The notes under the pieces: model-generated
What the model was told of the DNA's origin: nothing
Database searches by the model: none
Seen by the model: the letters and a program-made list of their open reading frames with translations, nothing else
Shown: positions 46,341-57,200 of the stretch, piece by piece
How the letters are laid out: the number at the start of each line of letters is the position of its first letter
Numbering within the stretch: the first letter of the stretch is position 1
NCBI RefSeq assembly: GCF_026745355.1
Contig: NC_079206.1
Coordinates: 34,678,983 to 34,742,982, forward strand
Direction: 5' to 3'
Length of the DNA: 64,000 nucleotides
DNA from: Beta vulgaris subsp. vulgaris
Taxonomy: Eukaryota; Streptophyta; Magnoliopsida; Caryophyllales; Amaranthaceae
Position numbers and translations under genes: made by a program

Positions 46341-47881
46341 ATTCTCAGTTTTAAATGACTGTTCTCCAGGAGGTTCCAAGATTTTCTTTTCATCCAAGAT
46401 GCAAGAATCTCAAGTTGAATCATCTAGTATTTGCAGATGATGTCATATTATGTTGTAAGGGGGATTTCTCTTTAGCATATTTATTACTACAGGCGTTCCA
46501 GCTCTTCTCAAACTCATCTGGGTTAAGAGTCAATGAAATGAAGTCTGAGTTTTATTCTGCTGGCATGGACCTCAATACTATCCAGAGAATCAAAGATGCA
46601 TCTGGATTCAAGCATAGTAGATTACCTTTTAGGTACCTAGGGGTTCCCATCCAGCAAGAAGAATCTCTATGGGAGAATGTAATGTACTAGTTGAGAAAAT
46701 GTGTGCAAGAATCAGAGTATGGCAATCCAGTAATCTCTCATATAGTGGAAGACTCCAGTTGGTGAATTCGGTTCTTTTAAGCATACATATTTATTGGGCT
46801 CAGATCTATGTTATGCATAGAAGTGTGCTTGAACAGATAGAATAGGTATGTAGAGCATACTTGTGGCATGGAACCTATTTTAGTATGAAATCTGGGAATG
46901 TTGCTTGGGAAAGAGTTTGTGTGGAGAAGAAGGCAGGTGGTCAAGGGATTAGAAACATCAAGTTATGGAATAAGGCTGCAATGATGAAGTATGTATGGGC
47001 TATTACAGCTAAACAAGATACTCTATGGATAAAATGGGTGAATGGGGTGTATATCAAGACAGATAATTGGTGGGATTACACTCCCAACTCTGGTAGCAGT
47101 TGGTATTGGAAACAGATTTGCAAAATGAAGGAGGAATCTAAAAATATATACAGTGAGAATGACTTGAAATAGATAGCAAAATTCTCTATTAAAAAATGCT
47201 ATCAGAAGCTGACTGGGGAGAATGAAAAGGTTCACTGGGATAAACACATCTGGAATAGACTTGCTGTGCCAAAACACAGATTTATTACATGGTTAATCAT
47301 GTTGGAAAGACTGAGAACAACAGATAGATTGAAGCTAGCTGGTATCTGTGTGGATGATAACTGTGTACTTTGCTCAGGGAAGGAATCACATAAATACTTG
47401 TTTTTTGAGTGTGATTATGCTCAAAAGTGCCTGAAAGAAATGAGAAGCTGGTTGTATCTGAATCACAACCACGGCTGGTTCAGTAGAATGTTGAAGTTTC
47501 TGTCAAAGAGCAGGAGGACTCAATTTCAGAGAAGAGTAATAGCTGCTGTTTATAGTGCCCTAGCTTACTACATATGGTGGGCTAAGAATGAAGTGATCTG
47601 GAATTACACAGTCTGGAGACCTGAAGTACTCTGCAAGAAGATTAAAAGTATTGTGCTGTTGAGAGTTAGCCTAGTGATTCCAAAGAAAATCTCTGTTAAG
47701 GATCAAGAGTGGTTTGAAGTGTTAAAAAGTGAAAATGTATAGTTGAATGTTGTTCTGCCTGGGTGTCGTGCTCTCCTAATTGGTTTGCATTCCCTAAGGG
47801 TAATTGTAGATTGTAAATGAGTAGTTTTGTTTATTGATATCTCTCTTATTTAGCAAAAAAAAAAAAAATTCTCCGTTTTAA
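46341..47881 (+). mobile_element. 5'-truncated LINE with 14-bp target site duplication
   Basis: Body 46355-47867 ending in a 14-A tail. Flanked by ATTCTCAGTTTTAA (46341-46354) and ATTCTCCGTTTTAA (47868-47881), a 14-bp duplication with one mismatch. The empty site is preserved in the 3' LTR near 35093. A textbook target-primed insertion into the Sirevirus B LTR, truncated inside the RT domain. Confidence 0.93.
46355..47742 (+). pseudogene. LINE ORF2, C-terminal half (RT end and zinc-binding domain)
   Basis: Begins within the RT palm just before the catalytic box (LNHLVFADDVILCC, intact FADD at about 46430-46441), then FRYLGVPI, the LSYSGRLQLVNSVLLSI block in another frame (46735-46785), NIKLWNKAAMMKYVWAI, and the C-terminal plant zf-RVT region (RFITWLIMLERLRTTDRL, CVLCSGKESHKYLFFEC, WWAKNE). 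Stop at 47740-47742. A frameshift near 46687 and stops near 46842 and 47170. Lacks ORF1, endonuclease and most of RT. Young-looking compared with the minus-strand LINE. Confidence 0.9.
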
Positions 47882-47991
47882 TCTTCAATCAAGTATTCAC
47901 TTTGCTCGAGAATGAATTACCTAGCCATCAACATAAATAAAATACACTACGGCTTTTGTGGTTAAGTAATCTTCAAAACTCAAGGGCAATA

Positions 47992-48073
47992 AATTCGATC
48001 CTCACTTCCTTGACTACTAGTTAGTGGACCTTAGGTTATTTTTTTGATTAGGTGATGTGACTTTAGCTTGTCA
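47992..48073 (+). repeat. Athila array LTR2, right end
   Basis: 82 bp from ATTCGATCCTCACTTCC to TTAGCTTGTCA, matching 20243-20323 of LTR1. It is the continuation of the LTR interrupted at 34338. Confidence 0.87.
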
Positions 48074-48078
48074 AATTT

Positions 48079-48096
48079 TAGCGTCGTTGCCGGGAG
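48079..48096 (+). promoter_or_regulatory. Primer binding site, Athila internal 2
   Basis: TAGCGTCGTTGCCGGGAGA-like, a decayed version of the Athila tRNA-Asp primer site, at the same five-base distance from the LTR as in internal 1. It shows that a second internal region starts here. Confidence 0.75.
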
Positions 48097-48204
48097 ACGG
48101 TTTATTTTTATTCTGTCGAAATTGTAGTATTACACTAACCTCTACTCTGAAGAGTACTTGTTCTTCGGAGCATGCCACGTTTGTTTTAGTGTTTTGGTGT
48201 AAGA

Positions 48205-49994
48205 GGAGGAACTTGATATCCTCAAATCTCATTCCATTTGATTCGGAGATTGAAAAGATTGCTCATAGGCTCAGAATGAAAACTAAGCAAGCAAAGTTAT
48301 CTGCAGGGACACCCTCCTAAAGACACCTTATCCATAATCTTCACCACAATAAGAATTCACCATCTCACCTATTACTCTTAAAATGGGTGAGAATGTTACA
48401 CGAACCTTCAGGGACTATGCACAACGATCTCCTGATAATGTTCCCATTGGGGTACGGATGCCCAATCTCGCTGCTACGAATTTTGAGATCAAGTCTCATG
48501 TTCTGAATATGGTTTAGAATAATCAGTTTGAAAGGTTACCATCTGAAGACCCAAATCAGCATTTGCAGCAATTTCTACAATGTTATGCTACTCAGAAACA
48601 ATCTGGTGTTACTGCTGATGAGATGAAACTCATCTTATTTCGCTGCGCGACAAAGCTCTATTTTGGTATAATAAGGTGCCTTCTACCATCACCACCTAAG
48701 CCGAACTTTCAATATTTTTCTCATTAAGTTGTACCCTTACGAAAAGATAACAGATATGAGACATGCCACAGTCACTTTCACCAAAGATCCCAGTGAGTCC
48801 TTGTATGAAGCTTGAGAGAGGTTCAAGGATCTGCATCTCTTTGTCCTCATCATGGTTTGGAACAGTGGTATTTGTGTCAGATTTTCTACACTAGATTTGA
48901 TGCAGACACAAGGCGGATAATTAATGGAGCATCCAGTGGGTTCTTCATGGATAACGCCATTGATGAAGGGTATGAACTTCTGGAGAAACTAGCATCTAAT
49001 TATGCATCTACTATTCGTTTCTCTATGAAAAAGGGAGGTAAACAGGATGTTGAAGCCATTTCCTTACTGTCTGGACAACAAGCTGCTCTAACTCAAAAGA
49101 TAGATTCCTTGAAGTTAGGTAATGACTCCTCCCACATGAGTGTGAACGTGATGGCTAGTGCTTCTAATTACAATGTTCTCACTTGTGATGCTTGAACGAT
49201 ACCTCGGCACAACTCTCAAGAGTGTCCTACGCTCCTATCCTCTAATGTAGGGGGAAATTGTGAGGCAATTAATGCTTTTCAGTCACAACCCATGAATCCG
49301 TTCAACCTATATTCTAACACCTACAATCCAGGGTTAAGAAACCATCCAAGCCTTTTATATCGGAGTAATAATTTGTTGAATCCTCAGTCTCAACAACCAT
49401 ATGTGCCTCAACAACAGGTTTAACAATAACAACCTCCACAACAAGCTCCTATTGGCTTCTAGAGAAATCAAGTTCCTCAACAACCTGCTCCTACTGCCGA
49501 CCCAACCATGACAGACTTGCAGAACATGATGCTTTTCAAGTGGACACAAAAACTCAACTGAAAAATTTGGGTACACACAACAAGATGTTGGAGACTTAAC
49601 TAGGTCAGTGGGCTAGTTCTTCTGCTAGTAGGCCACCTTTGTCATTACCTTCACAACCGATGCAACCAAGGGATACTGCCAATGTCATTACTGTTAGGAG
49701 TGGAACACAATATGATGGTCCAACAATGCTTAAGGATGATCGGGTTCAGCCGGAAAAATTGCAGATGTCGCTGAAAATTCCACAGCTCCTGAGGAGGCCA
49801 ACAATGCAAATGCAGAGAACTAGATAGTACCTGAAAAAGTTCTATCTACCAATACTGTGATAAAGGTACGGTTCCCCAATCGCCTATTGAAAAATAAGCT
49901 CGATCAGCAGCTCGATAAGTTTATGGAGGTAGTGAAGAATCTTCAGGTAATTGTCCCATTTACTGAACTTATTACTCAAATTCCTGCATATGCT
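48205..49994 (+). pseudogene. Athila gag, second copy, ends at a deletion joint
   Basis: Homologous to 20450-22255: LIPFDSEIEKIAHRLRMKTK (48230), the gag-domain text VTADEMKLILF (48610), the HHGLEQWYLCQIFYTRFDAD stretch (48850), GYELLEKLASNY (48970) and the Gln-rich tail (about 49390-49500). Many stops and shifts. At about 49994 (CCTGCATATGCT) it jumps directly into the body of an LTR, so protease, RT, RNase H, integrase and ORF3 are all deleted along with the start of LTR3. Confidence 0.85.
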
Positions 49995-50837
49995 TGGACA
50001 CTTTATGGGACCCTTGAGCAAAATTAGAGCTGAAGATTTGGCATTTGAAGGCATAAAACGAGGAAAGGATGCCGGGACCCGATCCGGCGCCAAAGAGACA
50101 CAAATAACTTTTGTTGCGGGTCGGATCGGGAATTCAATCCCTTTCGTAAATCGTTGTTAACGCCCGATCAGGCGGTTTGGCCCGACTTCATTAGGCACCC
50201 ATGGAAAGATTTGCTTCCCCCCTGCTGGGTTTTAGGCGTCCTGATGGCATCGGGTGGGTCGGCCCGATTGCATCAGGGCGCCTGTGGTTTAATACCGCTT
50301 TCAGTGCTTTAGAGCCCAATTTGGTCGGGCATAGTTGGCCGCATCGGGCGACGACCCGCTACACGCTTTTTAATTAATCCCAGGTTGCTTTTTAAGACTT
50401 TTTCCTATTGGTTTTAGGACTTGTATAAATAACAAAATTAGAATTTCTATTATTTATCTTAGCTTAACATGAGTTTTCATAGTTTTCTCTAGAGAGTGAT
50501 TTAAGAACCCTAGTTTATTGCTTTTTACTTTCCATTCAAGATCAAACATTTGGCTCATTTACTAGTTCAATACAATTCTTCAATTTGGTAATCTTTCTTT
50601 ATCACTTTCTTTATTGTTGATTAGATTACTTTCTTAGTTATTTGCAATGTTTCAAAGTATGCGTTTTGATATCGACTTTTTTTAGTGTTTTCATAATTAT
50701 GAGTGAGTAGTTTTATTTATAGGATTGTGGGGATCTATATATGCAATGAGGGATTGATTGATTTGTCTAATTGTCTTGTGTTTCAATTGTTTCCTGTGGT
50801 TGAATCGTTCATGCTAGATTTATAAGTTAGGCCTGAC

Positions 50838-50870
<33 letters not shown>

Positions 50871-50895
50871 AATATATATATATTATATAATATAT

Positions 50896-50933
<38 letters not shown>

Positions 50934-51359
50934 GCAATATTGAATCTGCTTCAAGAGGAGAGATACCGTATAAGCTTTCAACCATTAGGCAAAGTGACCC
51001 TTGACCTTGCGAGATCGACTAGGTCATCTTTGAGGGCGGTAATGTTCGAGAGAAATTACATGTGCCCTAGATAAATTAATTTATTAGGTGGTTGTTATTC
51101 ATCCCTAATTTCCTGAATTGTATGCATAGTGATCCATAAGCCTAGTACTTTATTAATTGATTTATACCTTCGTGTTTAATTCTGTTATTTGTTTAGTTTA
51201 GTACCATAACAATCTTCATCTGATTTTGTTAGTATAAACCTTAGAGTTCAAATATAATAATATAACTTTTTCCCTGTGGATTCGATCTTGACTTTCCTGA
51301 CTACTAGTTAATGGACCTTATGTTATTTTTTGATTAGGTGATACGACATTAGCTTGTCA
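49995..51359 (+). repeat. Athila array LTR3, 5'-truncated
   Basis: Begins at GGACACTTTATGGG, which corresponds to about position 222 of LTR1, and runs to TTAGCTTGTCA. It keeps the palindrome cluster (about 50085-50360), a TATA box (50424-50432) and an AT microsatellite absent from the other LTRs. It is followed by minus-strand LINE sequence. Confidence 0.87.
50837..50932. repeat. AT dinucleotide microsatellite in LTR3
   Basis: About 95 bp of TA/AT runs with phase breaks, placed where LTR1 (about 19880) and LTR2 (about 34260) have only TAATATCAC. A local expansion after the LTRs separated. Self-complementary, and a likely spot for length error. Confidence 0.9.
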
Positions 51360-52060
51360 TTGTTAGTCATAATCTCTTGAATGGTTTTGTACATAACTGA
51401 ATAGCAACCAATTAGTATGAAGTCTTTAACATGGGAAGCATTTTTTATTTTTATTAGTTAAAATCTCTTAAATGCTTTTGTACATAACTGAACAACTAAT
51501 TAGTTGTCTTTAACATGGGAAGCATTATTTATTTTTAACAAAAGTATAGCAGTGTAATTCATGGACCCGTTAATAAAAGACTTGTGAAAGAATTCTCAAC
51601 TCCTGCATACAGATTTCGCTTAATAACATCCAAACTTCATTTAAAGAACACAACATTGAAGTCAATTTACCCTACTCGAACATCATCGATTAAAGAAGCA
51701 CAAAATTGACCATACAAAACAGGAGCAGCTCTAAACAATATCTAGATCAATTCTAAGTAAGGTGTGAGCACAAACACCCAGTAAATCCTTATAAAAGCCC
51801 ATACTTTCGTCAGCAATAGCTAGAGTGCCTGTAACATCCTTCCACCTCTATCATTCAGCATATCAATTTTATTATTTGCTTACAATGTCTTAGTAGCAGC
51901 AATGAAGACTTAAGTGTTTGCATCCCCTAACTTTAAACAGTTTATTCTAGCTTTTTGCTTAAGAATATTGTCTTTAACATCACACGAGTATCTTAGCTCA
52001 TCAAAGAATGTTTTTCATTCAATTAAGCTTCAGCTTATGTGTTAAATTCACCTTGACAGT
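51360..52060 (-). pseudogene. Minus-strand LINE ORF2, segment upstream of RT
   Basis: Right to left: ILKQKARIN.LKLGDAN (about 51980-51925) and KTL.ANNKID (about 51900-51870), the pre-RT block of plant L1-type ORF2, then decayed text to CYSVMYKTIQEIMTN at 51408-51362. The frame joins the RT segment that restarts at 18781. A local tandem duplication of about 90-100 bp (51371-51471 and 51472-51545) repeats the sequence with TTTTGTACATAACTGAA. Many stops. The right limit is uncertain. Confidence 0.72.
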
Positions 52061-52312
52061 GAATATCTTCCAATCTCTTTCCCAGTTTCCCAGAAAGCCG
52101 ATGCAGTGAGAGATCTCCCTTTGAAAATACTTTCATGGATAGAAGGAAGAAGTTAGGGTCCCTCTCTTGTTCATCCAAGACAAGAAAAAATGATGGTGAA
52201 GCCGATGATCTATCGACGTGCAGCCCTAGCAAAAACCTTATCTAATCATTTTTTTGAAGGAGTATCGTAAGGAGTTCATAACCATTGATGGGAAGTTGGG
52301 ACAACCCCTTTT
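52061..52312. other. Unassigned stretch
   Basis: Probably more of the minus-strand LINE, then the lead-in to the gag scrap at 52313. An open minus frame (52035-52232) has no recognisable domain and I do not call it a gene. Confidence 0.35.
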
Positions 52313-52497
52313 TTGGCCGCGATTATGAAGGCGCCCTCCTTCCCAAATTTTAAACTCCCTGCCATTGAGCCATTTGATGGAACGACTGATCCTTATGATC
52401 AAATATCCGCTTATAAGAATCAGATGTATGTCCAAGCAGTGGAAGAGGCTACTTGGTGCAAGAATTTTTCGGCTACCCTAAAAGGGGTAGCTTAGTT
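52313..52497 (+). pseudogene. Gypsy (Tat/Ogre-type) gag fragment
   Basis: About 60 codons: FPNFKLPAIEPFDGTTDPYD, then MYVQAVEEATWCKNFSATLKG, the beginning of the retrotransposon gag domain as seen in Tat-lineage elements. It ends in a stop at 52493-52495. No neighbouring gypsy parts, so a relic cut by later events. Confidence 0.75.
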
Positions 52498-52607
52498 AAC
52501 CTTCCCACTAACTCAATTAACATTTTCACTAAACTCAGTTATTTATTTTCACCAACCACTTCATAGCAAATCTGCAAGAATAAAAGACACGCATGCATTT
52601 GGGTAAG
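52498..52607. other. Unassigned flank of the CACTA element
   Basis: AT-rich, no feature seen. The last three bases (AAG, 52605-52607) would be the left half of the CACTA 3-bp target duplication. Confidence 0.4.
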
Positions 52608-52624
52608 CACTAGTAGAAAAAGGA

Positions 52625-52930
52625 CGATTTGCGTCCCTTCAAGTGTGTCGCACCAAAAGGGAAACGACACAAAAGTACTATTTGTGTCACTTGTGTGCCT
52701 GAGCGCGGCGCAAACAAACAAAGAACAAGCACCTGGTACAAGCTATATGCGTCGCACCCCCATAATGTGCGACGCATATGGGCAATGCGCATCACACGTC
52801 ATGAAGGTGCGATGCAGATAGCTCGTACCTGGTGAAAGAAAATTAGGCTTTATCTGCATCGCACCTATTGAGTGTGTGTTGCAAATTCGTGATTTGTGTC
52901 GGACCACCAGGCCTATCCGACACAAATTAC
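52625..52930. repeat. CACTA subterminal inverted motifs
   Basis: Repeats related to GCGTCGCAC and its complement: for example 52749-52757 and 52769-52777 (an inverted pair around CCCCATAAT), the GCATCGCACC at about 52857, and TTTGTGTCGGA (about 52902) paired with TCCGACACAAA (about 52917). Expected TnpA-type binding sites. High CpG density. Confidence 0.75.
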
Positions 52931-54220
52931 TTAGGGCCTAAGTATTTTCCCAACGAAATTATTTTTTCAAGCCGTAACAAAACTCAAGACACTGCACTAT
53001 CCCATTCTGTCTCCTGTGACAATCGCCGACGCTCTCTCACTCTCCCTTTCGTTCACACTTGTCGGCACTCCCTCACTCTCGCCGGCGACCTTCGCTTCTC
53101 CGGCGATCGTCGCTGCTCCGGCAATATCTCAACCCCTCTCACTCGGTTTTAGTTGTTCTCATTTCACTCTCCCTCACTCTCTCTCTTGCCGGCTCACCCT
53201 CGCGCACCCTCGCACACACTTGCCGGCTCAGCTTGACAAATTTCGCTCACCCTCGCGCACACTTGCCGGCTGCCACACTCTTATTCTACCACTCGCCCGT
53301 TCTTTATTCCGCCACACTCACTCTCATTCTCGGTTGTAGAAAACGCTAGTGCCGCCGACTCGACGTACACTTGCCGACTGGCGCACACTCGACAGACACT
53401 TGCCCGCTGCTGCACTCTCATTCTACCATTAGCCGCACAGTCATTCTCCCACACCGTCGACAATTTATGTTCCTTTTGTGTTGTTTTTAAAATTTTTATG
53501 TATTAATTTTACATTAATAATCATGCATTATTTCACTTTGCCACTTGTTTACATTGTACTTTATTTGTAGTTTGCCAGTTCTCCAAGCTCACGTCGGAGT
53601 GCTTGTCTTCGTTGCTCCTTGAGAGCAGAGGTATGTATTATACCTTTTGTTTTTGAAATTGTTTGGTTATATGATTGGAAATGTATATATGTGAATTGTT
53701 TGTTTATTATGTGATTGGGAAAGTATAACTTGAATCATAACCAAACCTATATGGACACACCTTAATGGGGTAGGGAGGAAAATCTAAGTAATGGATTGGT
53801 TTGTGTTATTTTATTGCAATGTGCATCATTTGCCTAGATACCTGTTCGAGGCTTACTCATAAGGAGTAAGTCATGAATAGTCCCCGGTTTGGGACTGTCT
53901 TTGAGTTTCTTATCTCACTTAGGATGTGAATGAATGTTTGGTTTTCGATTCTAAGAAAGATCCCGCTCATTTCCCTAAGCGTTCTCTGGGTACATATGTT
54001 GATAGTTAAACTATTATCTTCATCGTGTACTTGGAGAATTGTAGGGAAGTGCTGTCGGATTTTTCATAGAATTGAAAAGCAAATGTTCATTCACTAGTGA
54101 GATGAGAAACTCAATGATGGGTTAGGTTGGAGTGATAAGGACTCAAATGGTCATAACTGCATTTGATAAACCACTTTGAATGATGTGATCGATTGTGTTC
54201 TTGTTTGGTGTATCTAGTGT
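52931..54220 (+). other. CACTA 5' leader
   Basis: Contains a C/T-rich stretch with repeated CTCACTCTC and CTTGCCGGC (52990-53460), then AT-rich DNA. GAGCAGAG followed by GTATGTATT at about 53624-53640 looks like a splice donor, so a leader intron may run to near 54220. The open frames in the C/T-rich part are low-complexity and not called. Confidence 0.5.
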
Positions 54221-57200
54221 ATGAATATGGATCGAAACTGGATGTATGGTAATCGAATATCAGCGAAATTTCTACAAGGGGTTAATGAATTTATCAGAGT
54301 GTGTTAGAACATCGATCGCAGAATGGGTCAAAGTTAGTCTTGTGTCCTTGTTTTGATTGCAATAACTCAAGGGGGTATCGTGATATGGATCGAATTAAAG
54401 ATCATTTGATTCGTCGTGGGTTTAAGAGTAACTATACTAGGTGGACATGGCATGGAGAGTTTTATGATATGGGTATGAGCTCCATTAGCTTGTGTGATGA
54501 TTTGCATGTTGATGACATTGAGGTTGAGGTTGAGATTGAAGGAGATACTGATAATGAAAATGATAGGGTAGATGATGAAAATGATATGGTAGATGATGAA
54601 AATGATAGAGTAGATGAGATGTTGCACAATTTGGAGGATGAAGGAACCGATCGTCCGCATATGTATGAAAGTATTTTAAGTGCAGCGGAAAAACCTATGT
54701 ATCCGGGGTGTAAGAATTTCACTAAACTTTCTGGCATCCTCACATTGTTCAATATGAAATCGAAGCATAGTTGGACAAATAAAAGTCTAAGTGAGTTGTT
54801 CACTTTTTTACAAGAATTGCTACCTGAAGGGAATGAAATCCCAACTCTACCTACGAGGCAAAGAAACTGTTGTATCCATTACGTATGGAATATGAGAATA
54901 TACATGCATGTCAAAATGATTATGTGTTGTATCGAAACGAGTACCAGGATTTGGGTGAGTGTCCTAGGTGTGGAAAGTCTCGATACAAGGTAAAAGAGAA
55001 CAATGGTGAGGGGATGAGAAAGAAAGAAACTCCGGCGAATATTCTTTGGTATCTTCCAATCATTCCAAGATTTAGGCGTTTATTTTCGGATGAAAATAAT
55101 GGTAAATTATTAAGATGGCATGCGGACGAGAGGAAGAAAGATGGGATGCTTAGACATCCAGCCGATTCTCCGCAATGGAGAAATATCGACCGAAAGTTTC
55201 CCGATTTGGTAAAGAACGTCGAAATCATAGGCTTGGACTTTGTACACATGGGATCAACCCATTTGGCTCACTAGGTATCGAACATAGCACTTGGCCAGTT
55301 CTACTGATAATTTACAATCTCCCTCCCTAGTTATGTATGAAGCGTAAATTTATTATGCTATCGCTTCTTATTTTGGGTCCTAAGCAACCCGGAAACGACA
55401 TAGATGTGTATCTTGACCCACTCCTTTAAGATTTGAAATTGTTGTGGGATGAAGGTGTTTCCAAGTTCGATGCGTATGCAAAAACTAACTTCACATTGTG
55501 TGCCATGATATTTTGCACAATTTATGATTTCCCGGCTTATGGGAATTTGTCAGGGTATATGGTTAAAGGAGAAAGGCATACCCTATTTGTGATGAGGATA
55601 TGATTGACAAGCGGTTACATCATTGTGGGAAGAATGTATAACTGCATTATCATACATGGCTTCCTTTAGATCATACATTCCGTAAGAAGAAAAAGTTATT
55701 CAACGAAAAAGTGGAGATGAGAGAAACCCCTGTACCCTTACATAGAAAAGAGGTTTCTAATAGGGTAAAGGATATTGAAACAATTTTTGGCAAGCCCTTT
55801 AAAAGTGTCTCAAAGAACTTATACAAAAAAAGATCTAAGTTTTGGGACCTTCCGTATTGGGAATGTTTGGAAGTCAGACATTGTCTTGATTTAATGCACT
55901 TTGAGAAAAATGTTTGTGATGCCATTGTCGGAACATTGTTGAATATGTCCTGGAAGACAAAGGATGGAGTTAAAGCTAGGAAAGACATGGCTGAAATGGG
56001 CAGACCAGAACTAGCACCTCATGAGCGGGAACAACGCTAATATCTTCCACCAGCGTGCTACACTTTGTCTAAGAACGAGAAAACCAGTTTTTATGAGTCC
56101 CTGCATAGGTTAAAGGTTCTTGCTGGTTACTCGTCAAATTTCTGAAACCTTGTCTCACTGAAGGACTTGAAACTTGTTGGTTTGAAATCTCATGATTGTC
56201 ATATCTTGATGCAGCATTTATTACCTATTGCAATACGAGGAATTTTGCCTTCCCAACTAAGATATACGATTACAAAGTTGTGTTTCTTCTTCAGAACTAT
56301 CTCTAGTAAGGTGATTGATCCTAACACTCTAGATAACTTGTAAGCCGATGTAATAGAGACGATGTGCCGTTTTAAAATGTACTTTCCACCATCGTTCTTT
56401 GACATCATGCCTCATTTGATAATCCATCTTGTCAGAGAAATTAAACTTTGTGGGCCCGTTTTTATGAGGTATATATGGCCTTTTAAAAGACATATGGGTA
56501 CTCTGAAGGGTGAAGTGATGAATCCAGCTATACCAGAAGTAAGTATTGTCCAAAGAACAGTTGCTGAGGAAGTATCTGAATATGTAAGTCAGTATTTAGC
56601 ACGTGCACAAGCAATTGGTTTGCCAAAATCTAGACATGAAGGAAGGCTTGATGGTCCTGGTACCATTGAGAGAAAAAGATTGTGTCTTGATGGAGAGTTG
56701 AAAAGAACAGCAGAATTGATTGTGTTAGAAAATCTTAAACAAGTTCATCCTTACTTAGATGAGCACATGACTGTGCTTAGTGTTCAGTATCCATTGAAGA
56801 ATGAATGTGAGTTGATGATTGAGCATAATCGGACGTTCGTTGATTGGTTTAAAGAACAAGTTAGGAACCAATTATCTGATACTCCTTACGATGTATCGGA
56901 TACGTTGAAATGGTTGGCATATGGGTCAAAGATGCAAGTTCTTTCCTATGAGGGGTATGACATCAATGGTTATACATTTTACACTAAGCGGCAAGATGAC
57001 AAATCCATGATGCAAAACAGTGGTGTTACAATGGGGGCTTTATCATCAGAGTATAAAAGTAAAAGAGATAGAACGATTGTTGAGACAATGAAGTCTTACT
57101 ATGGATTCATTGAAGAGATATTAGAACTTGACTATCTTGACTTCAAAATTCCGCTGTTCTAATGCAAGTGGGTTGATATTCGTCGTGGTGGGAAGAAGGA

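Larger units (their letters stand above)
34339..47991 (-). mobile_element. Sirevirus B (copia), chimeric and disrupted
   Basis: Read right to left: 5' LTR (47991-44934, with a LINE inside), initiator-Met primer site (44931-44920), gag, protease, integrase, RT, RNase H, an N-terminal envelope-like fragment (39267-38717), a CACTA fragment (38716-37673), then a full-length envelope-like ORF (37510-35732), polypurine tract and a truncated 3' LTR (35217-34339). Inserted in Athila LTR2. The envelope-like start region is present twice around the CACTA fragment, so the element is a recombinant of two copies. A matching CACTA/Sirevirus joint exists at 59457/59458. Confidence 0.85.
44934..47991 (-). 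repeat. 5' LTR of Sirevirus B, split by a LINE
   Basis: LTR parts 47991-47882 and 46354-44934 (about 1.5 kb without the insert). It ends ATATTATACAACA on minus next to the primer site. The start is mutated (TATTG for TGTTG). The right flank is Athila LTR2 (ATTCGATCC). The GA-rich microsatellite seen in LTR A is present near 45255-45285. Confidence 0.88.
18782..51359 (+). mobile_element. Athila-type gypsy array LTR-INT-LTR-INT-LTR with nested insertions
   Basis: Three related LTRs (18782-20323; 31791-34338 plus 47992-48073; 49995-51359) and two internal regions, all on +. Internal 1 (20324-31790) has primer site, gag, pol, ORF3 and polypurine tract. Internal 2 (48074-49994) has primer site and gag only. 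The middle LTR is shared: it follows a polypurine tract and precedes a primer site, as expected after unequal recombination between elements. The outer flanks are one LINE ORF: 18777-18781 reads TCTGT and the right flank starts TTGT, a target duplication with one base lost. Sirevirus B and a small CACTA element lie inside the middle LTR. Confidence 0.85.

Noticed and set aside
34339..47991. Sirevirus B as a simple complete insertion with two LTRs and TSD
   Set aside because: The 3' LTR is truncated, the left target copy is deleted and the envelope-like region is duplicated around foreign DNA.
50837..50932. AT tract as a centromeric satellite
   Set aside because: Too short, simple dinucleotide composition, and confined to one LTR copy.
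52035..52232. A 65-codon minus frame that could be a host exon
   Set aside because: No domain, no splice context, and it lies next to decayed LINE sequence in the same orientation.
53010..53470. Overlapping Leu/Ser-rich open frames in several frames
   Set aside because: Low-complexity CTCACTCTC repeats in the CACTA leader; no conserved coding pattern.
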